Source: Callorhinus ursinus
Taxonomy: Eukaryota; Chordata; Mammalia; Carnivora; Otariidae
Length of the DNA: 64,000 nucleotides
Direction: 5' to 3'
NCBI RefSeq assembly: GCF_003265705.1
Contig: NW_020312785.1
Location: 25,432,561-25,496,560 of the forward strand
Under the pieces are notes generated by a model. That model was not told the origin of the DNA. It did no database searches and saw nothing but the letters and a program-made list of their open reading frames with translations. This document shows positions 1 through 11,892 of this stretch, in pieces. Both the position numbers and the translations under genes were made by a program. Every line of letters begins with the position of its first letter. The first letter of the stretch is position 1.

Positions 1-500
1 TCTATAAGAGTTATTGTGTGGCTTTTGCATTAATTAAAATAATATGCCCTTTACATTTTAAAGTTTTTGAGAGAGCCTGGAATAAAAGAGAATGAGATTA
101 AGATAAAAGACTTCTGGCACCTAAATTTCTACATAACAAAAAGTGGGTTGAGAAAATAGGCCCATTGCCAATAGGGAAATATTATTTTAAAACCTTTCAT
201 ATATAAGCAGGCAGAATAATTAAAGAAACTTTCGGAAAGCAGGGTAATGGACTGTAAAGAAGAAAAGACTAGGGAGTCACTACTACGCAGCCTAACCAAG
301 GTATGTTTCCTAAAACTGGATTAGAGAGACCTGACATTTCCTCCGTGAGATTTTGAACTTGCCATAAAAAACAAAGTGACTGTGTTTCCTTTCTCCAAAA
401 AGAAGTCTTTATTACTTTTATCTTTTTTCGTTTCAGCATTCTACGATTGGTGTCCAGGAGACAAACATAACTGTTTCTATATATCATAGGTCTTCATTTA
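1..500. other. Unassigned AT-rich DNA, no gene seen
   Basis: I see no repeat family, splice-like coding stretch or RNA gene here. The open frame on the minus strand at 269-487 is short and has no recognisable motif, so I treat it as chance. Confidence 0.5.
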
Positions 501-542
501 AAAAGTAAATACTCAAAAAAAAAAAAAAAAAAGTAAATACTC
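501..542 (+). repeat. Pure A-tract flanked by a 14-bp direct repeat
   Basis: The 14-mer aaaagtaaatactc occurs at 501-514 and again at 529-542. Between them is nothing but A residues (515-528, merging with the leading As of the second copy, so the visible run is 18). The bases before the first copy are ttta, so the junction TTTA/AAAA fits the L1 endonuclease target. This is what a target-primed insertion would leave if only the poly(A) tail were copied. A simple tandem duplication with A-tract slippage would look similar. Confidence 0.6.
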
Positions 543-945
543 CAAGACACATAGATCATGAAATCCTGGATTTCAACCTGATACTGGCATTGGATGAGAC
601 TACTGGCAATCATGGAATGGGGCCAGTGGATTTTGCAGGTGACAAGGAAGTGAACATGGAAAAGAGGACTGAACACAGTAGGTAAGATCATTGTGGGAAA
701 AATAAACTCACTGCTTTCCCCCTTCAGACCTCCTGGTGGCAAAATGCTTTCCTCCCCGACTCCCACCCCGGTCACTCCTCAACTTTAGGCTAGCCCCTGC
801 GATTTACCTTCCCAAACATAACACAGGAAAGGCTTCAAATATTTCCGTGAGGTTGTTCTCTCGTACCTCTCGCATTGCCATGAGAAAGGCTTCCCTGAAG
901 CTAGATGCTGCTCCTTTATACTTAATTCCCCAGCTGAACACACTA
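543..945. other. Unassigned, slightly GC-richer stretch
   Basis: The part from about 720 to 945 has more C and G than its surroundings and supports open frames on both strands, the longest at 736-1050 (104 codons). That translation is rich in Pro, Arg and Ser, shows no domain I know, and extends into the ancient-repeat candidate next door. I do not call a gene. Confidence 0.4.
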
Positions 946-949
946 GAAA

Positions 950-1180
950 CCGACCCAAGGCCAGCATATGGCAGCAAGAAGCCAGGACCAGTTAGGCCTG
1001 CCCCTCGAAGAAGCAGACCCTCCCAGCCAAGATCAACCCCCATCAGCTGAGTCCAGCCCACTCTTCAGCCTGCAAATGAGCCCACTTGAGATAAGAAAAG
1101 CTGCACTAGCCGACTGGATTTTATGGTCATTTGTTACCCAGCTTTATGTAGCAAGACCCAACCAATACTTTCTCAGCTAA
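950..1180 (+). mobile_element. Possible ancient LTR (MaLR/MER-like) relic
   Basis: The order of short motifs (gagtccagccca, then a stretch ending in ttgttacccagc and a run close to agcaa...accaatac) resembles the 3' part of old mammalian MaLR-type LTRs, which end near 'tttgttac gcagcaatag'. Similarity is low and the 5' boundary is not visible. The family is inferred from memory only, and it could be unique sequence. Confidence 0.3.
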
Positions 1181-1189
1181 AAAGAAATG

Positions 1190-2690
1190 ATCATGAAATA
1201 GAGAGCCTACTCTCCTATATGAGGTACTGAAGAAGCATTTTCTCTTTTATTCATGTAACGGCCTTGCCACAATATATGTTTTATTTACATTCACATGACA
1301 GAGTTAATAGTTGTGCTTTTTTGTTTTGTCTGTTTTTTTTTAAATCAAATTAAGATTCCTCATCTATAGATGAATCAAAATTGTTAATGATTGTTATACT
1401 ACCTTCTGTAATGTTTATTTTAAAATATTGCATTGTCACTGAGAAACCAGAAGATCAAGGGTAGGGCCATCCCTTCTTCTTATGCAGCTGCATTTTAATT
1501 TTAATCAGTAATTAATCTCTTCTAACATCCCTTTTTATGTCCTCCTACATAAGGCCCTAAATTAAGAATAATAAAACTGCCAATGTGTCTTTTACTCCTA
1601 AATCATCCTTATCACTTCCCAGACAGATGCTAGGTAGCACCAAAGCTTTACTCTACCTTATAAAAGGAAGGATGCTAGAAATATGTAGGTATATTTGGAA
1701 TTCTCAATTTTTTTTTAATTAGCTCAATCATATTTGAAGAGCTTTTCTATTTTTCAAACACGCAATACTAGTGTGTGTGTGTCAAGTCACAAAGCCAGAA
1801 TAACTCAGCCCTAGCTTAATTTTATAAGGTCAAATGTTATTAATATAAATGGATTTTAATAGTTTACTTCTTTTTGGATATGTAGAGCCATATATATTTG
1901 TACGTAAATGTTGACACAATGACCCCTAACAAATTGACTTATTTAAATACTTCATTTCTAGACTACAACACATTTTTCTATTATTGATGCTTGTAGCTCA
2001 TCATTTTTTTTTCAGATCAAATTGAAAGGCCCTAGAGATTTGTCAATGCCTTCAGTCTAACACTTTCTTAAACTCAGGAGAGTTACCACTTGAGTCCTTA
2101 AAAAAATGCAGATAACCCACATACTTATATATTACATATGATAAAATTCAACTTTTCTCTATTCTGATATTATCAGTGCTATCATAAATTGGCTCAAGCA
2201 TTAATGGTCGGTCTGCACTCATATTTATCAAAGCAGGGAAGTTTGATCTTCTGAGAGGAAATCTAGACTCTCAAATGAAAGTATATGAATCCTATCTTGG
2301 ATCATTTCAGTACAGAGATAGGTAAATTTCTGCCAATAAACTGTAATCTAATACCTTCAAAAATGAAATTGATGAGAAAATTTTAATTTTGATTGTTTAC
2401 CTTGGGTACTCCTTACTATTTACTATTTACTTTGGGTACTATTATTAGCATTTTGAATTCCAACAGTTATATATATTATCCTCAGTGGTGTTTGATCCTC
2501 AAGAATTTAAGAAGTTCAATTCTGTTTAGCCAAGTTGTAGTATACAGATGTGACTCCTTTTGAAAGCATAAGGTATCTACAAGTTAGTCTGTAAGTAATT
2601 CTAGCCTGTGGGGTAGAATGTACTGAGTCATAATCCCAATATAACGTAATACAAAATTGTTAACCCAATACTTCAAGTCTAGGTATCTAG
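1190..2690. other. Unassigned AT-rich DNA
   Basis: No gene, SINE or L1 piece is recognised. A short local repeat of tactatt units with two copies of ttgggtact lies at 2401-2442. Confidence 0.5.
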
Positions 2691-2699
2691 TAGGCTTAA

Positions 2700-3150
2700 T
2701 TTTAAGTGTTAACCTGGCTAGGCCATACTGCCTAGTGTTTAGTCCAGAGGCAGTCTCGATGTTGTTGTAAAGTTATTTTTTCTATGTGATTAATATTTAA
2801 ACCAATAGATTTTGAATAGATTAGATGACTCCTGGTAATGTGGGTGGGCCTCATTCAAACAGTTGAAGGCTTAAGAACAAAGACTGAAGTTCCCCTGGAA
2901 GGAAGGAATTTGAATTTAAGACTGCAACATAGAAGGCTTCCCTAAATTTTCAACCTGCCTGGCTGCCCTGGAGAATTAGGAAGGGAAAATGCAACTTCGG
3001 CTCTTGAATTTCCAGCCTGCTGACTGATTTCAGACTCATCAGTGCCCCTCCACCTCACCTGCCCTCACCAATTCTGTGGGCTTGGTGTTTGGCTTTACCA
3101 ATACTCACATATACAACTAAATTGCTGTATTTCTAGGTAAACTCAGAGCA
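2700..3150 (+). mobile_element. Ancient placental-type interspersed repeat, family not assigned
   Basis: Several blocks match my memory of a common old mammalian repeat: 'gttaacctggctaggccat' near 2708, 'gtgggtgggcctcattcaa' near 2841, 'agttgaaggcttaagaacaa' near 2862, then 'actgcaaca' and repeated 'ccagcctgc'. The block order and orientation are consistent over about 400 bases. I cannot name the family with certainty. No target-site duplication is visible, as expected for an old element. Confidence 0.5.
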
Positions 3151-3159
3151 GTACAACAA

Positions 3160-3579
3160 GCTGTTTGGGATACTGTGCCCTTTCTGAGCTATATAAATAT
3201 GGGCTCTTACCATTATATGCTGGTTTAGTTAGAATATTCAGCATTTTAGCATTATTGTTCTCTGCATTTTTTTGCATTAATCAACCAGGTTAACAAGTGA
3301 TTTCAATTGATCTTACAAGAGCCTTCTAAAGGCAAATTTACACAGCCAGGAGCAATGCAATCAGTAGCAATATAGCCATAAAAATTAGCCAACAATACCA
3401 CTGGATTGTGACAGTAGAAAACACCAACACCATCACTATACTCTTCTGTAGCTATGGGTCTAGGAAGTGGATGTTTGTAGAGGAACCCAGAGGAAATAGA
3501 TCCTTAGCTAGGGGGATAACAATTAATAAACAGAAAAAAAAAAATTCTTAAAAGCCTGTATACTTGGGGCCATATTAAT
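3160..3579. other. Unassigned spacer
   Basis: No gene or repeat is recognised. A TATA-like run (ctatataaatatgg, near 3189) stands alone, without an initiator, CpG content or a downstream exon. Confidence 0.5.
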
Positions 3580-3815
3580 AAAAACTTGTTCAGGGGCGCC
3601 TGGGTGGCTCAGTCATTAAGCATCTGCCTTCGGCTCCGGTCATGATCCCAGGGTCCTGGGATCGGGCTCCCTGCTCAGCGGGAAGTCTGCTTCGCTTCTT
3701 CCTCTCCCACTCCCCTGTTTGTGTTCCCTCTCTCACTGTGTCTCGCTCTCTGTCAAATAAATTTAAAAAAAAAATCTTAAATAATAAAAATTTTAAAAAA
3801 ATAAAAATTTGTTCA
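3580..3815 (+). mobile_element. CAN-SINE (tRNA-derived), B box deleted
   Basis: The SINE body runs from 3593 (ggggcgcctgggtggctcag) to an A-rich tail ending about 3802. It is bounded by a 13-bp target-site duplication, aaaaacttgttca (3580-3592) and aaaaatttgttca (3803-3815), with one mismatch. Next to the usual SINE sequence about 12 bases are missing where the B box (gatcgagccc) should be: 'gggatcgggctcc' is read directly at 3658-3670. The gap lies between two ATCG copies in the other SINEs, so replication slippage is a simple cause. Without the B box its internal Pol III promoter should be dead. Confidence 0.95.
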
Positions 3816-4520
3816 AAATAATTAGAGATTTCCTCTCATGCCATCCTTGTATTATCATATTTGCGTCATCTGCCATTAGATATATATTTCCAGCTTTTCC
3901 TCCATTGTACAGAAAGTTCCTTAGTTACATAGGAAACTTGCTCATGAGGGAAATTATTAGGAAGTATGTTATAGCAGAATTGCACAGGTCAACATATAAT
4001 ATTGGCACTTCTCCCTCAATATGTTTCTACCTTCCTTTCATGACCCATTTCTTGGTCAACAATAACAATAACAATCTCTGGCATGCCCTGTCCCACCCCA
4101 AGTGATTGAGTAGTGTTCTTTAACTGTACTTACACTGAAGTTAGCCTTTCTTATTCATAATGTTGTGGTAATAGATGATCAATAAATGTTCTGGTGCCCC
4201 TGGGATGGAGATAATGAACAACAGATCGCATGGAATTCAGAACCGAATAGGGAGGTGAGATAATACTTAAGCTGTATAAGTAGTATCTCATTCTAGATAT
4301 TTTTATGGAGATCTAAAGTATGAGGTTCGTGGCTGGGTGACTTAATAAGCTTCATGTCTCTCTATTTCCATTGCAATCACTTCATCCTTTACAGTCCAAA
4401 CAACCTAAAATGAAATTTACCCAATTCTCATAGCATTGCCATGGCTCTCAGAATCCATTTTCCACTTTCCATCTTGTTTTTCACCCATTGCAGAGATAAG
4501 TATATGGTATACTTCCTTTA
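3816..4520. other. Unassigned spacer
   Basis: No gene or repeat is recognised. The 98-codon frame at 3809-4105 starts inside the SINE flank and has no known motif. Confidence 0.5.
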
Positions 4521-4529
4521 CCTTCCAGA

Positions 4530-5140
4530 CCGAAATATTGTGGCGAACATTTTATTTTGATGGAACATTCTGTTATATAAATAGGCCAGAGTTGGCCCCT
4601 GTGTATTGGCCTAAAATGGCCTCCATGCTGTTTGTGTCTCCACAGTAGGCTACACTGTTAACCCGAAGCCTGATGGCACAAAACCCAAATTCTCACACAT
4701 CCAAATGCTTCATATATAGTCAAACTAAACATATTTTTAGCTGTTTAGAGCCTATTTGTGTGGCATACCCCATAAAATCTCACCGAATGTTTACTAACCA
4801 TAGGGCAAGACAAATGCTATAGTTATCAAAGACCCCAAACTGCTGCCATCCTTTGGAGCTCTCTGACCCAGAGATTCCCCACCTTGCTGCTGAGCTGCAC
4901 CTAGACAGATGAGCCCCCTCTCCAACTTCCTCTTCTCCCCTGGGAGTTCCCTTACCCCATTCCCCTTCTGGGTTGGTGGCCTCTAGTTGCCATCTCAGAA
5001 AGATCTCTCATTGGAAGGAACATCTCCTCTCAGATAACCCTCCAAGCACCACCTACTATAGCTTGTTGTGTATTATTGCCTCTTGTAGTCCTGTCTCTTC
5101 CCAGATTAACTCTGAAATCCTCTAATTTACCACACATTCT
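4530..5140 (+). mobile_element. Possible LTR-like relic, unassigned
   Basis: This block is richer in C and G than its neighbours. It contains pyrimidine-rich segments (around 4915-4975), a run close to 'cccttctgggttggtggcc' near 4960, and 'ttgttgtgtattattgcc' near 5063. The layout (GC-rich middle, then a T-rich segment) resembles a solitary LTR. I see no clear TG...CA ends or target-site duplication, and no poly(A) signal in the right place, so this is a weak call. Confidence 0.3.
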
Positions 5141-6370
5141 GAAAAGTTAGCAAATTTCCAACCAGTATATTATGATATATTTAAGATATGTATATTATAC
5201 AATCAATATACTTGGCTTATAAGCTTTTGAGGCCATTTTCTCCATTCTCAGCCTCTTCAAAAACTCACAGAAGAATGGTCAGTTCCTAGCTACTGAGAGA
5301 GAGTGCTAGAGGAATGAGAAGTCTCAAGTTGTGAACAACCAAAGGCTACAAGTGAACTCTCTGTCTTCCAGCAGCATGAAGAAAAGTCACTTAATATTTA
5401 TAATATCAGAAATATTGGTGGTATGAGCAGAAGAGAGAAACTGTATACAGAATTCAGGTAATAGTAATATTGGGTGGACCTTAGTGCAGGAAAGTGACAG
5501 CAAAGAGTTAACAACCAACAATACTGTGGAAATAATTGTGTCCTAAAGTGCTCCCTAGGTTGTTAATTATAAAACCTAATATAATTTCTAGTCAGTCTCT
5601 CTGTTTTCCAGAGTGGTTGGCTCTATGAGTCATGTCCTGAGATTCTCTGCTAGAACAGTGAAAAAAGAATGAACACAAACACTTTTGCTTCTTTTCTGTA
5701 AAGTACTGAAAAGATAGAGGGAAAAAAGGGAGATGAAATGTTGATTATATAGTAGTACAAGATGGAAGCGGGAAACGGGTGATTTTTATGAGCTCATGTT
5801 CTTGCAACCTAATTCATCAATTTGAAATTCAAACACTTGTCAAACAGGACAAGTTCTGCACGGTTATAACTTGGAAGCACTACAGCTATTGATTTTTAAA
5901 TTTAGATTCTTTGTCTTTTTTTATTCCTAGAAATGCACTGGGTTTAGTAAAATTTACTGCAATTTCTGTGGGAAGAAAACGACACAGTAAATAGAAGCAA
6001 ATAACTCAAGAAAAATGCTCAAAAAGTATTTTTCAGAAAATTGTATATACACATAGGGCAAGCATAGGTGTCAGATTTTTCAGTACAGAGCTGATTATAA
6101 TATTCTGATTTTTTTTGAGTCAGTGCATTGGACCATATATCCTAATTTTTGCCTCAGAAAATCAAATTGCTGCAGTATTCTTTCCATGAATGTTGAAATA
6201 GGAAACCAACTATAATTTATTTATGTATTTCATATTCAATGAGTGAATCTGTAGTAACATTTATTAGGCTATATAATCTCAAAAATTACATTTGTAATAA
6301 GTTTTATAAGACTAAAAATAAGCAACAAATTTTTTGCAGACCTAAAGACTCAATTTGAAAATTAGTTAAG
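5141..6370. other. Unassigned AT-rich DNA
   Basis: No gene, SINE or L1 piece is recognised in this stretch. Confidence 0.5.
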
Positions 6371-6383
6371 AAAATGAAAGATA

Positions 6384-6608
6384 GGGGCACCTAAGTGGCT
6401 CAGCTGGTTAAGAGTCTGACTCTTGGTTTCAGTGCAGGTCATGATCTCATCGGTCATGAGACTGAGCCCTGTATAAGGCTCCGTACTCAGTGTGGAGTCT
6501 GATTGAGATTTTCTCCCTCTCCCTCTGCCCCTCCCCCCTGCTCATGTGCTCTCCCTCCCTCTCTCTCTCTTCTCTCTCAAATAAATAAATCTTTAAAATA
6601 AATAAACA
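6384..6608 (+). mobile_element. CAN-SINE, older diverged copy
   Basis: The head is ggggcacctaagtggctcag. A-box-like (tggctcagctgg) and B-box-like (gagactgagccc) segments follow, then the CT-rich tract (6520-6580) and an aataaataaatcttt tail. The middle 'agtctgactcttggtttcag' belongs to the older CAN-SINE type, also seen at 33751 and 54751. No clean target-site duplication is left, which fits greater age. Confidence 0.92.
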
Positions 6609-6619
6609 AAAGGTAATGA

Positions 6620-7150
6620 TACAATATTTAGTTATTAGAATTTGCCATTATAATTCATGTAATAGCTTACAAATTAGCTACATAAAATAATGTAGGTGTG
6701 ACTAATATTAATTATACAAGCAGGTAAATTAAGATACAAAATGTTAAAGAATTCCATCATTAAGGGCTTAGCAGTCCTCCCCATTTATGTCACAGTCTAG
6801 TTTTTTCACCAAACAAGTTTAGGGAGACTTGGAGACTAATCATTAGATTATATATAAACATGTATATGTACATTTTGTTCTGATTTTTCTTCTGTGCATA
6901 GGCACTGCTATAAAATTTCCAAATAATATCTTAATTCTATCCTTATACCGTATTTGCAAATTATTCAATGTTTGCTAGTCAATATTTTATAGTCAATATA
7001 AGTAAATTGGCCTAGCAACTTACTTCTAATGAATAGTATACACACATGCAAAGTGAGAAGGTGTCACTCGCAAGATTATCCTATAAAAATTCTTTGTCTT
7101 CTACTCCACTCACTTCTCTTGATCTCTTACTTGCTCACTCATAGAAACCA
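6620..7150. other. Unassigned AT-rich spacer
   Basis: No gene or repeat is recognised. Confidence 0.5.
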
Positions 7151-7154
7151 GATG

Positions 7155-7500
7155 CCATGATATGAGCTGCCCTATAGAGAGACCAACACAACGACAAAAA
7201 CAACAACAACAACAAAACTGAGGGAGGGTTCTGGTGAACAGTCAGTGAAAAACTGAAGCCTGCAATTCAACAGTTCAACAGCCATGAGAGTGATCTTAGA
7301 AGTCAATCATCTCTCAGGCAAGCCCTCAGATGATTGCATGCCTTGGTTGCATCCTTATGAAAGATCTGGAGTCAGAAGAGCCAACTAAACCATATTTCAG
7401 TTTCTTGACCCAGAGAAACTGTGAGTAAAATAAGTATGTGTTAAGTCATTAAATTATGGGGCAATTTACTGCACAGCAATAGATAATTATTATACACAAT
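7155..7500 (+). mobile_element. MaLR/MLT1-like LTR relic
   Basis: The 3' half reads 'ttgacccagagaaactgtgag', then 'taagtatgtgttaagtcatt', then 'ggggcaatttactgcacagcaatagataatt', ending in attatacac. This order (cccagagaaactgtgag, a purine-rich linker, a ttaagt motif, gcagcaatagataa) is typical of the 3' end of mammalian MaLR LTRs. It is diverged, with no duplication visible. The strand follows from this order. Confidence 0.5.
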
Positions 7501-8168
7501 TTCAAAGAAAGCCTCAAAATAACAGATATTAGGGCTGTCCAGTCACATGCTTAGTGTGGGATGTGGGCCAGGAGCATGAACCTGTCCGCCATAGCTACGC
7601 TGAAATCAGGAGTGTGAGGTAATGTGATATTGTTGGCAAATACCTGTTTAGTTGGCTCCTTGTATCTTTAGGTCTATCTGTGCCTCATAATAAACTTATG
7701 CTACAATTACTCTTCATGGTTATGGTTCTTCATAGGTATGTAGATGAGATAGATAGATAGATGATAAATGAAAGAAAGTTAGTTAAATAAACCATTAACC
7801 CCATATTTGTAGATACTCCCAAGGGTAATATTAATATGTACCATCCGTATTATCTATTACCCAACCTTCTCTCACCCTTTCCAGCTCTTCAGTTAGTTTA
7901 CATTGATTTCCTGGTAAGATGATCCAAGTCTTCCTCTTTGAGAGGAACTTACACTTTGAGAAGACTTGTTTTCATAACTCCCTTCTTAAAGTTGTCACCA
8001 TAAAGGAAGACCAAAAGATGCCCCAGTTAGTAGCTCAGTTTCAGTATTTACCTTTGATCCCATTTGGTTTCAGCAATACTAGGTTCTGATTATAATTACA
8101 ATAAATTACCATTGTCAGTGTAGCAATTCCTTTTTTTTTATCCTGCTTGTTCACCAGCATAAGAAGTC
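7501..8168. other. Unassigned spacer with a small GATA run
   Basis: A short (GATA)n-like run lies near 7746-7763. Nothing else is recognised up to the L1 target-site duplication. Confidence 0.5.
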
Positions 8169-11100
8169 AAAATGATAAGGTATAAGAAACACATTGATAA
8201 TAATGCAATAATAGTAGGGGACTTCAACATCCCACTCACAGAAATGGACGGATCATCTAAGCAGAAGATCAACAAGGAAACAAGGGCTTTGAATGACACA
8301 TTGGACCAGATGGACTTCACAGCTATATTCAGAGCATTGTAACATAGAGCAAAGGAGCATACATGAAACATTCTCCAGAATAGATCACATGCTGGGTCAT
8401 AAATCAGGTCTCAACCAGTACAAAAAGACTGAGATTGTTCCATGCATATTTTCAGACCACAATGCTTTAAAACTTGAACTCAATCACAAGAGAAAATTTG
8501 GAAAGAACACAAGTACATGGAGGTTAAAGAGCATCCTACTAAAGAATGAATGGTTCAACCAGGAAATTAAAGAAGAATTTAAAGTATATATGGAAACAAA
8601 TGAAAATGAAAACACAATAGTTCAGAACCTTTGGGATGCAGCAAAGGTGGTCCTAAGAGGAAGGTATATAGCAATACAGGCCTTTCTCAAGAAACAAGAA
8701 AAGTCTCAAATACACAACCTAACCTTACACCTAAAGGAGCTGGAAAAGAACAGCAAATAAAGCCTAAATCCAGTAGAAGAGAAGTAATAAAGATTAGAGA
8801 AGAAATCAATGATATAGAAATTAAAAAAAAAAAGTAGAACAGATCAATGGAAGAAGGATCTGGTTCTTTGAAAGAATTAATAAGATCGATAAACCCTTAG
8901 CCAGACTTAGCAAAAAGAAAAGAGAAGGGACCCAAATAAATAAAATCATGAATAAAAGGGGAGAGATCACAACCAACACTGAAGAAATACAATTATAAGA
9001 GAATATTATGAACAATTATATGACAACAAATTAGGCAATCTGGAAGAAATGGATGCATTCCTAGAAACATATAAACTACGAAAACTGAAACAGGAAGAAA
9101 GAGAAAATTCATAACCAGCAAAGAAATGGAATCAGTAATCATAAATCTCCCAACAAACAAGAGTCCAGGGCCAGATGGCCTCCCAGCAGAATTCTACAAA
9201 TGTTTAGAGAAGAATTAATACCTATTCTTCTGAAAGTATTTCAAGAAATAGAAATGGAAGGAAAACTTCCAAACTCATTGTATGAGGCCAGCATTACCTT
9301 GATCCCAAAACCAGACAAAGACCCCACTTAAAAGGCGAATTACCGACCGATATCCCTGATGAACATGGATGCAAAAATTCTCACCAAGATACTAGCTAAT
9401 TGGATTCAACAGTACAGTAAAAGGATTACTCACTACAACCAAGTGGGATTTATTCCTGGGCTGCAAGGGTTGTTCAACATCCACAATTCAATCAGTCTGA
9501 TACACCCTATTAATAAAAGAAAGGACAAGAACCATATGATCCTCTCAGATGAATAAAAAACATTTGACAAAATACAGCAACCATTCTTGATAAAAAGTCT
9601 CCACACTGTAGGGAAAGAAGGAACATACCTCAGTATCATAAAAGCCATATGCAAAAACCCCACAGTGAATATTATCCTCAAAAGGGAAAAACTGAGAGCC
9701 TTTCCCTTAAGGTCAGGAACACGACCTTACTCCCACCACTGTTGTTCAACATAGTTCTGGAAGTCCTAACCTCGGCAATCAGACAACAAAAAGAAATAAA
9801 AGGCATCCAAATCAGCAAACAAGTCAAATTCTCACTCTTTGCAGATGACATGACACTCTACATAGAAAACCCAAAAGACTCCAGCAAAAAATTGCAGAAC
9901 TGATACAGGAATTCAGCAAAGTCACAGGATATAAAATCAATGCACAGAAGTCAGTTGCATTTATGTACACTAACAATGAGGCAGTAGAACAGAAATCAAG
10001 GAATTGATCCCATTTACAATTATACCAAAAACCATAAGATACCTAGGAATAAACCTAACCAGAGAGGTAAAGGATCTATAATCTGAAAACTATAGAACAT
10101 TTATGAATGAAATAGAGGATGACACAAGGAAATGGAAAAACATTCCATGCTCATGGATTGGAAGAACAAATATTGTTAAAATGTCTATACTACCCAAAGC
10201 AATCTATACATTCAATGCAATCCCTGTCAAAAATACCATCTACATTTTTCATAGAGCTGGAACAAACAATTCTAAAATTTGTATGGAACCACAAAAGACC
10301 TCAGATAGCCAAAGTAATGTTGAAAAAGAAAACCAATGCTGGAGGCATCACAATTTGGGACTTCAAGCTGTATTACAAAGCTGTAATCATCAGGACAGTA
10401 TAGTACTGGCACAAAAACAGACACATAGATCAATGGAACAAAATAGAAAACTCAGAAATTAACCCACAACTAGGTCAGTTAATCTTCAACAAAGCAGAAA
10501 AGAATACCCAATGGAAAAAAGACAGTGTCTTCAACAAATGCTATTGAGAAAATTGGACAGCCACATGCAGAAGAATGAAACTGGACCACTTTCTCACACC
10601 ATAAACAAAAATAAATTCAAAACGGATGAAAGACCTAAATGTAAGACAGGAATCCATCAAAATCCTAGAGGAGAGCATAGGCAGTAACCTCTTTGACCTC
10701 GGCCACAGCAACTTGTTGCTAGACATGACTCCAAAGGCAAGAGAAACAAAAGCAAAATGAACTACTGGGATTTCATCAAGATAAAAAGCTTTTGCACAGC
10801 AAAGGAAACAGTCAATAAAACTAAAAAGCAACCTGAAAAAAATGGGAAAAGACATTTGCAAATATCTGATAAAGGGCTAGTGTCCAAAATCTATAAAAAA
10901 CTTATTAATCTCAACAACCAAAACCCAAAAAATCCAGTGAAGAAATGGGCAGAAGATATGAACACGCATTTCTCCAAAGAAGACACACAAATGGCAAACA
11001 GACACATGAAAAAATGTTCCACATCACTTGGCATCATGAAAATTCAAATCAAAATCCCAATGAGATACTACCTTAACACCTGTCAGAATGGCTAAAATTA

Positions 11101-11892
11101 ACAACTCAGGAAATGACAGATATTGGTGAGGATGTGGAGAAAGGGGCACATTTTTATAGCATTGGTGGGAATGCAAACTAAAGCAGCCACTCTGGAAAAG
11201 AGTATGGAGATTCCTCAAAAAATTAAAAATAGAGCTACCCTACGACCCAACAATTGCACTACTACTTATTATCCAAAGGATACAAAAATACTGATTCAAA
11301 GGGGCACATGCACCTCAATGTTTATAGCAGCAATGTCCACAATTGCCAAAATATGGAAAGAGCCCAGATGTCCATCAACAGATGAATGGATAAAGAAGAG
11401 GTGGTATGTGTGTATATACACATATACACACATATACATATTTATAATATATAGTACGTGTATATATATATTTATAATATTTATATATAATTATATGTAT
11501 AATGGAATATTACATAGTAATCCAAAAGAATGAAATCTTGCCATTTGCAATGGCATGGTGGAACTGAGGATATTATGCTAAGTGAAATAAGTCACTCAAA
11601 GAAAGACAAATACCATATGATTTCACTCATGTGGAATTTAAGAAACAAAACAGATGAACATAGGGGAAGAGAAGGAAAAGTAAAATGAGATGAAAATTGA
11701 GAGGACGGCAAACCATAAGAGAAGCTGACTCTAGGAAACAAACTGGGAGTTTCTGGAGGGGAGGTGGGTGAGGGGAAGGGATAATTGGGTGATGGGCATT
11801 AAGGAGAGCACTTGATGTAATGAGCACTGGGTGTTATATGCAACTGATGAATCACTAAATTCTACCTCTGAAACTAATTTAAAAATGATAAG
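8169..11892 (+). mobile_element. LINE-1, 5'-truncated, about 3.7 kb
   Basis: The insert runs from about 8180 to 11881 between perfect 11-bp duplications aaaatgataag (8169-8179 and 11882-11892). The nick site TC/AAAA fits L1 endonuclease. It starts inside ORF2 (endonuclease domain), so the 5' UTR, ORF1 and the start of ORF2 are absent. The order is endonuclease remainder, reverse transcriptase, C-terminal part, then a 3' UTR with the usual G-rich tract (about 11745-11800) and 'gagcactgggtgttatatgc'. Decay is advanced, with many stops and shifts. A TA/CA-rich simple repeat sits at 11406-11500 in the place where other L1 copies here also carry one. Confidence 0.95.
8180..11535 (+). pseudogene. 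L1 ORF2 pseudogene (endonuclease/reverse transcriptase)
   Basis: ORF2 of L1 encodes the endonuclease and reverse transcriptase that make the insertion. Visible parts are the endonuclease motif SRIDH (from 8374), the catalytic SDH triplet (8452-8460), '[11 protein letters not shown]' near 9150, the RT catalytic motif FADDM (9838-9852), and the '[12 protein letters not shown]' region near 10280. An in-frame stop already occurs at 8341 in the endonuclease part, and further stops and frameshifts break the rest into frames of 60-155 codons (for example 8293-8760, 9649-9903, 10119-10403, 10757-11095). It cannot make an active protein. Parts of the 3' end are read through a simple repeat. Confidence 0.93.

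Noticed and set aside
736..1050. 104-codon plus-strand frame in a GC-richer patch
   Set aside because: No domain or splice context. Frames of similar length are open on the other strand, and part overlaps an old repeat candidate.
3189..3202. TATA-like promoter word
   Set aside because: Isolated, with no CpG content, initiator or downstream exon. Such words are common in AT-rich DNA.
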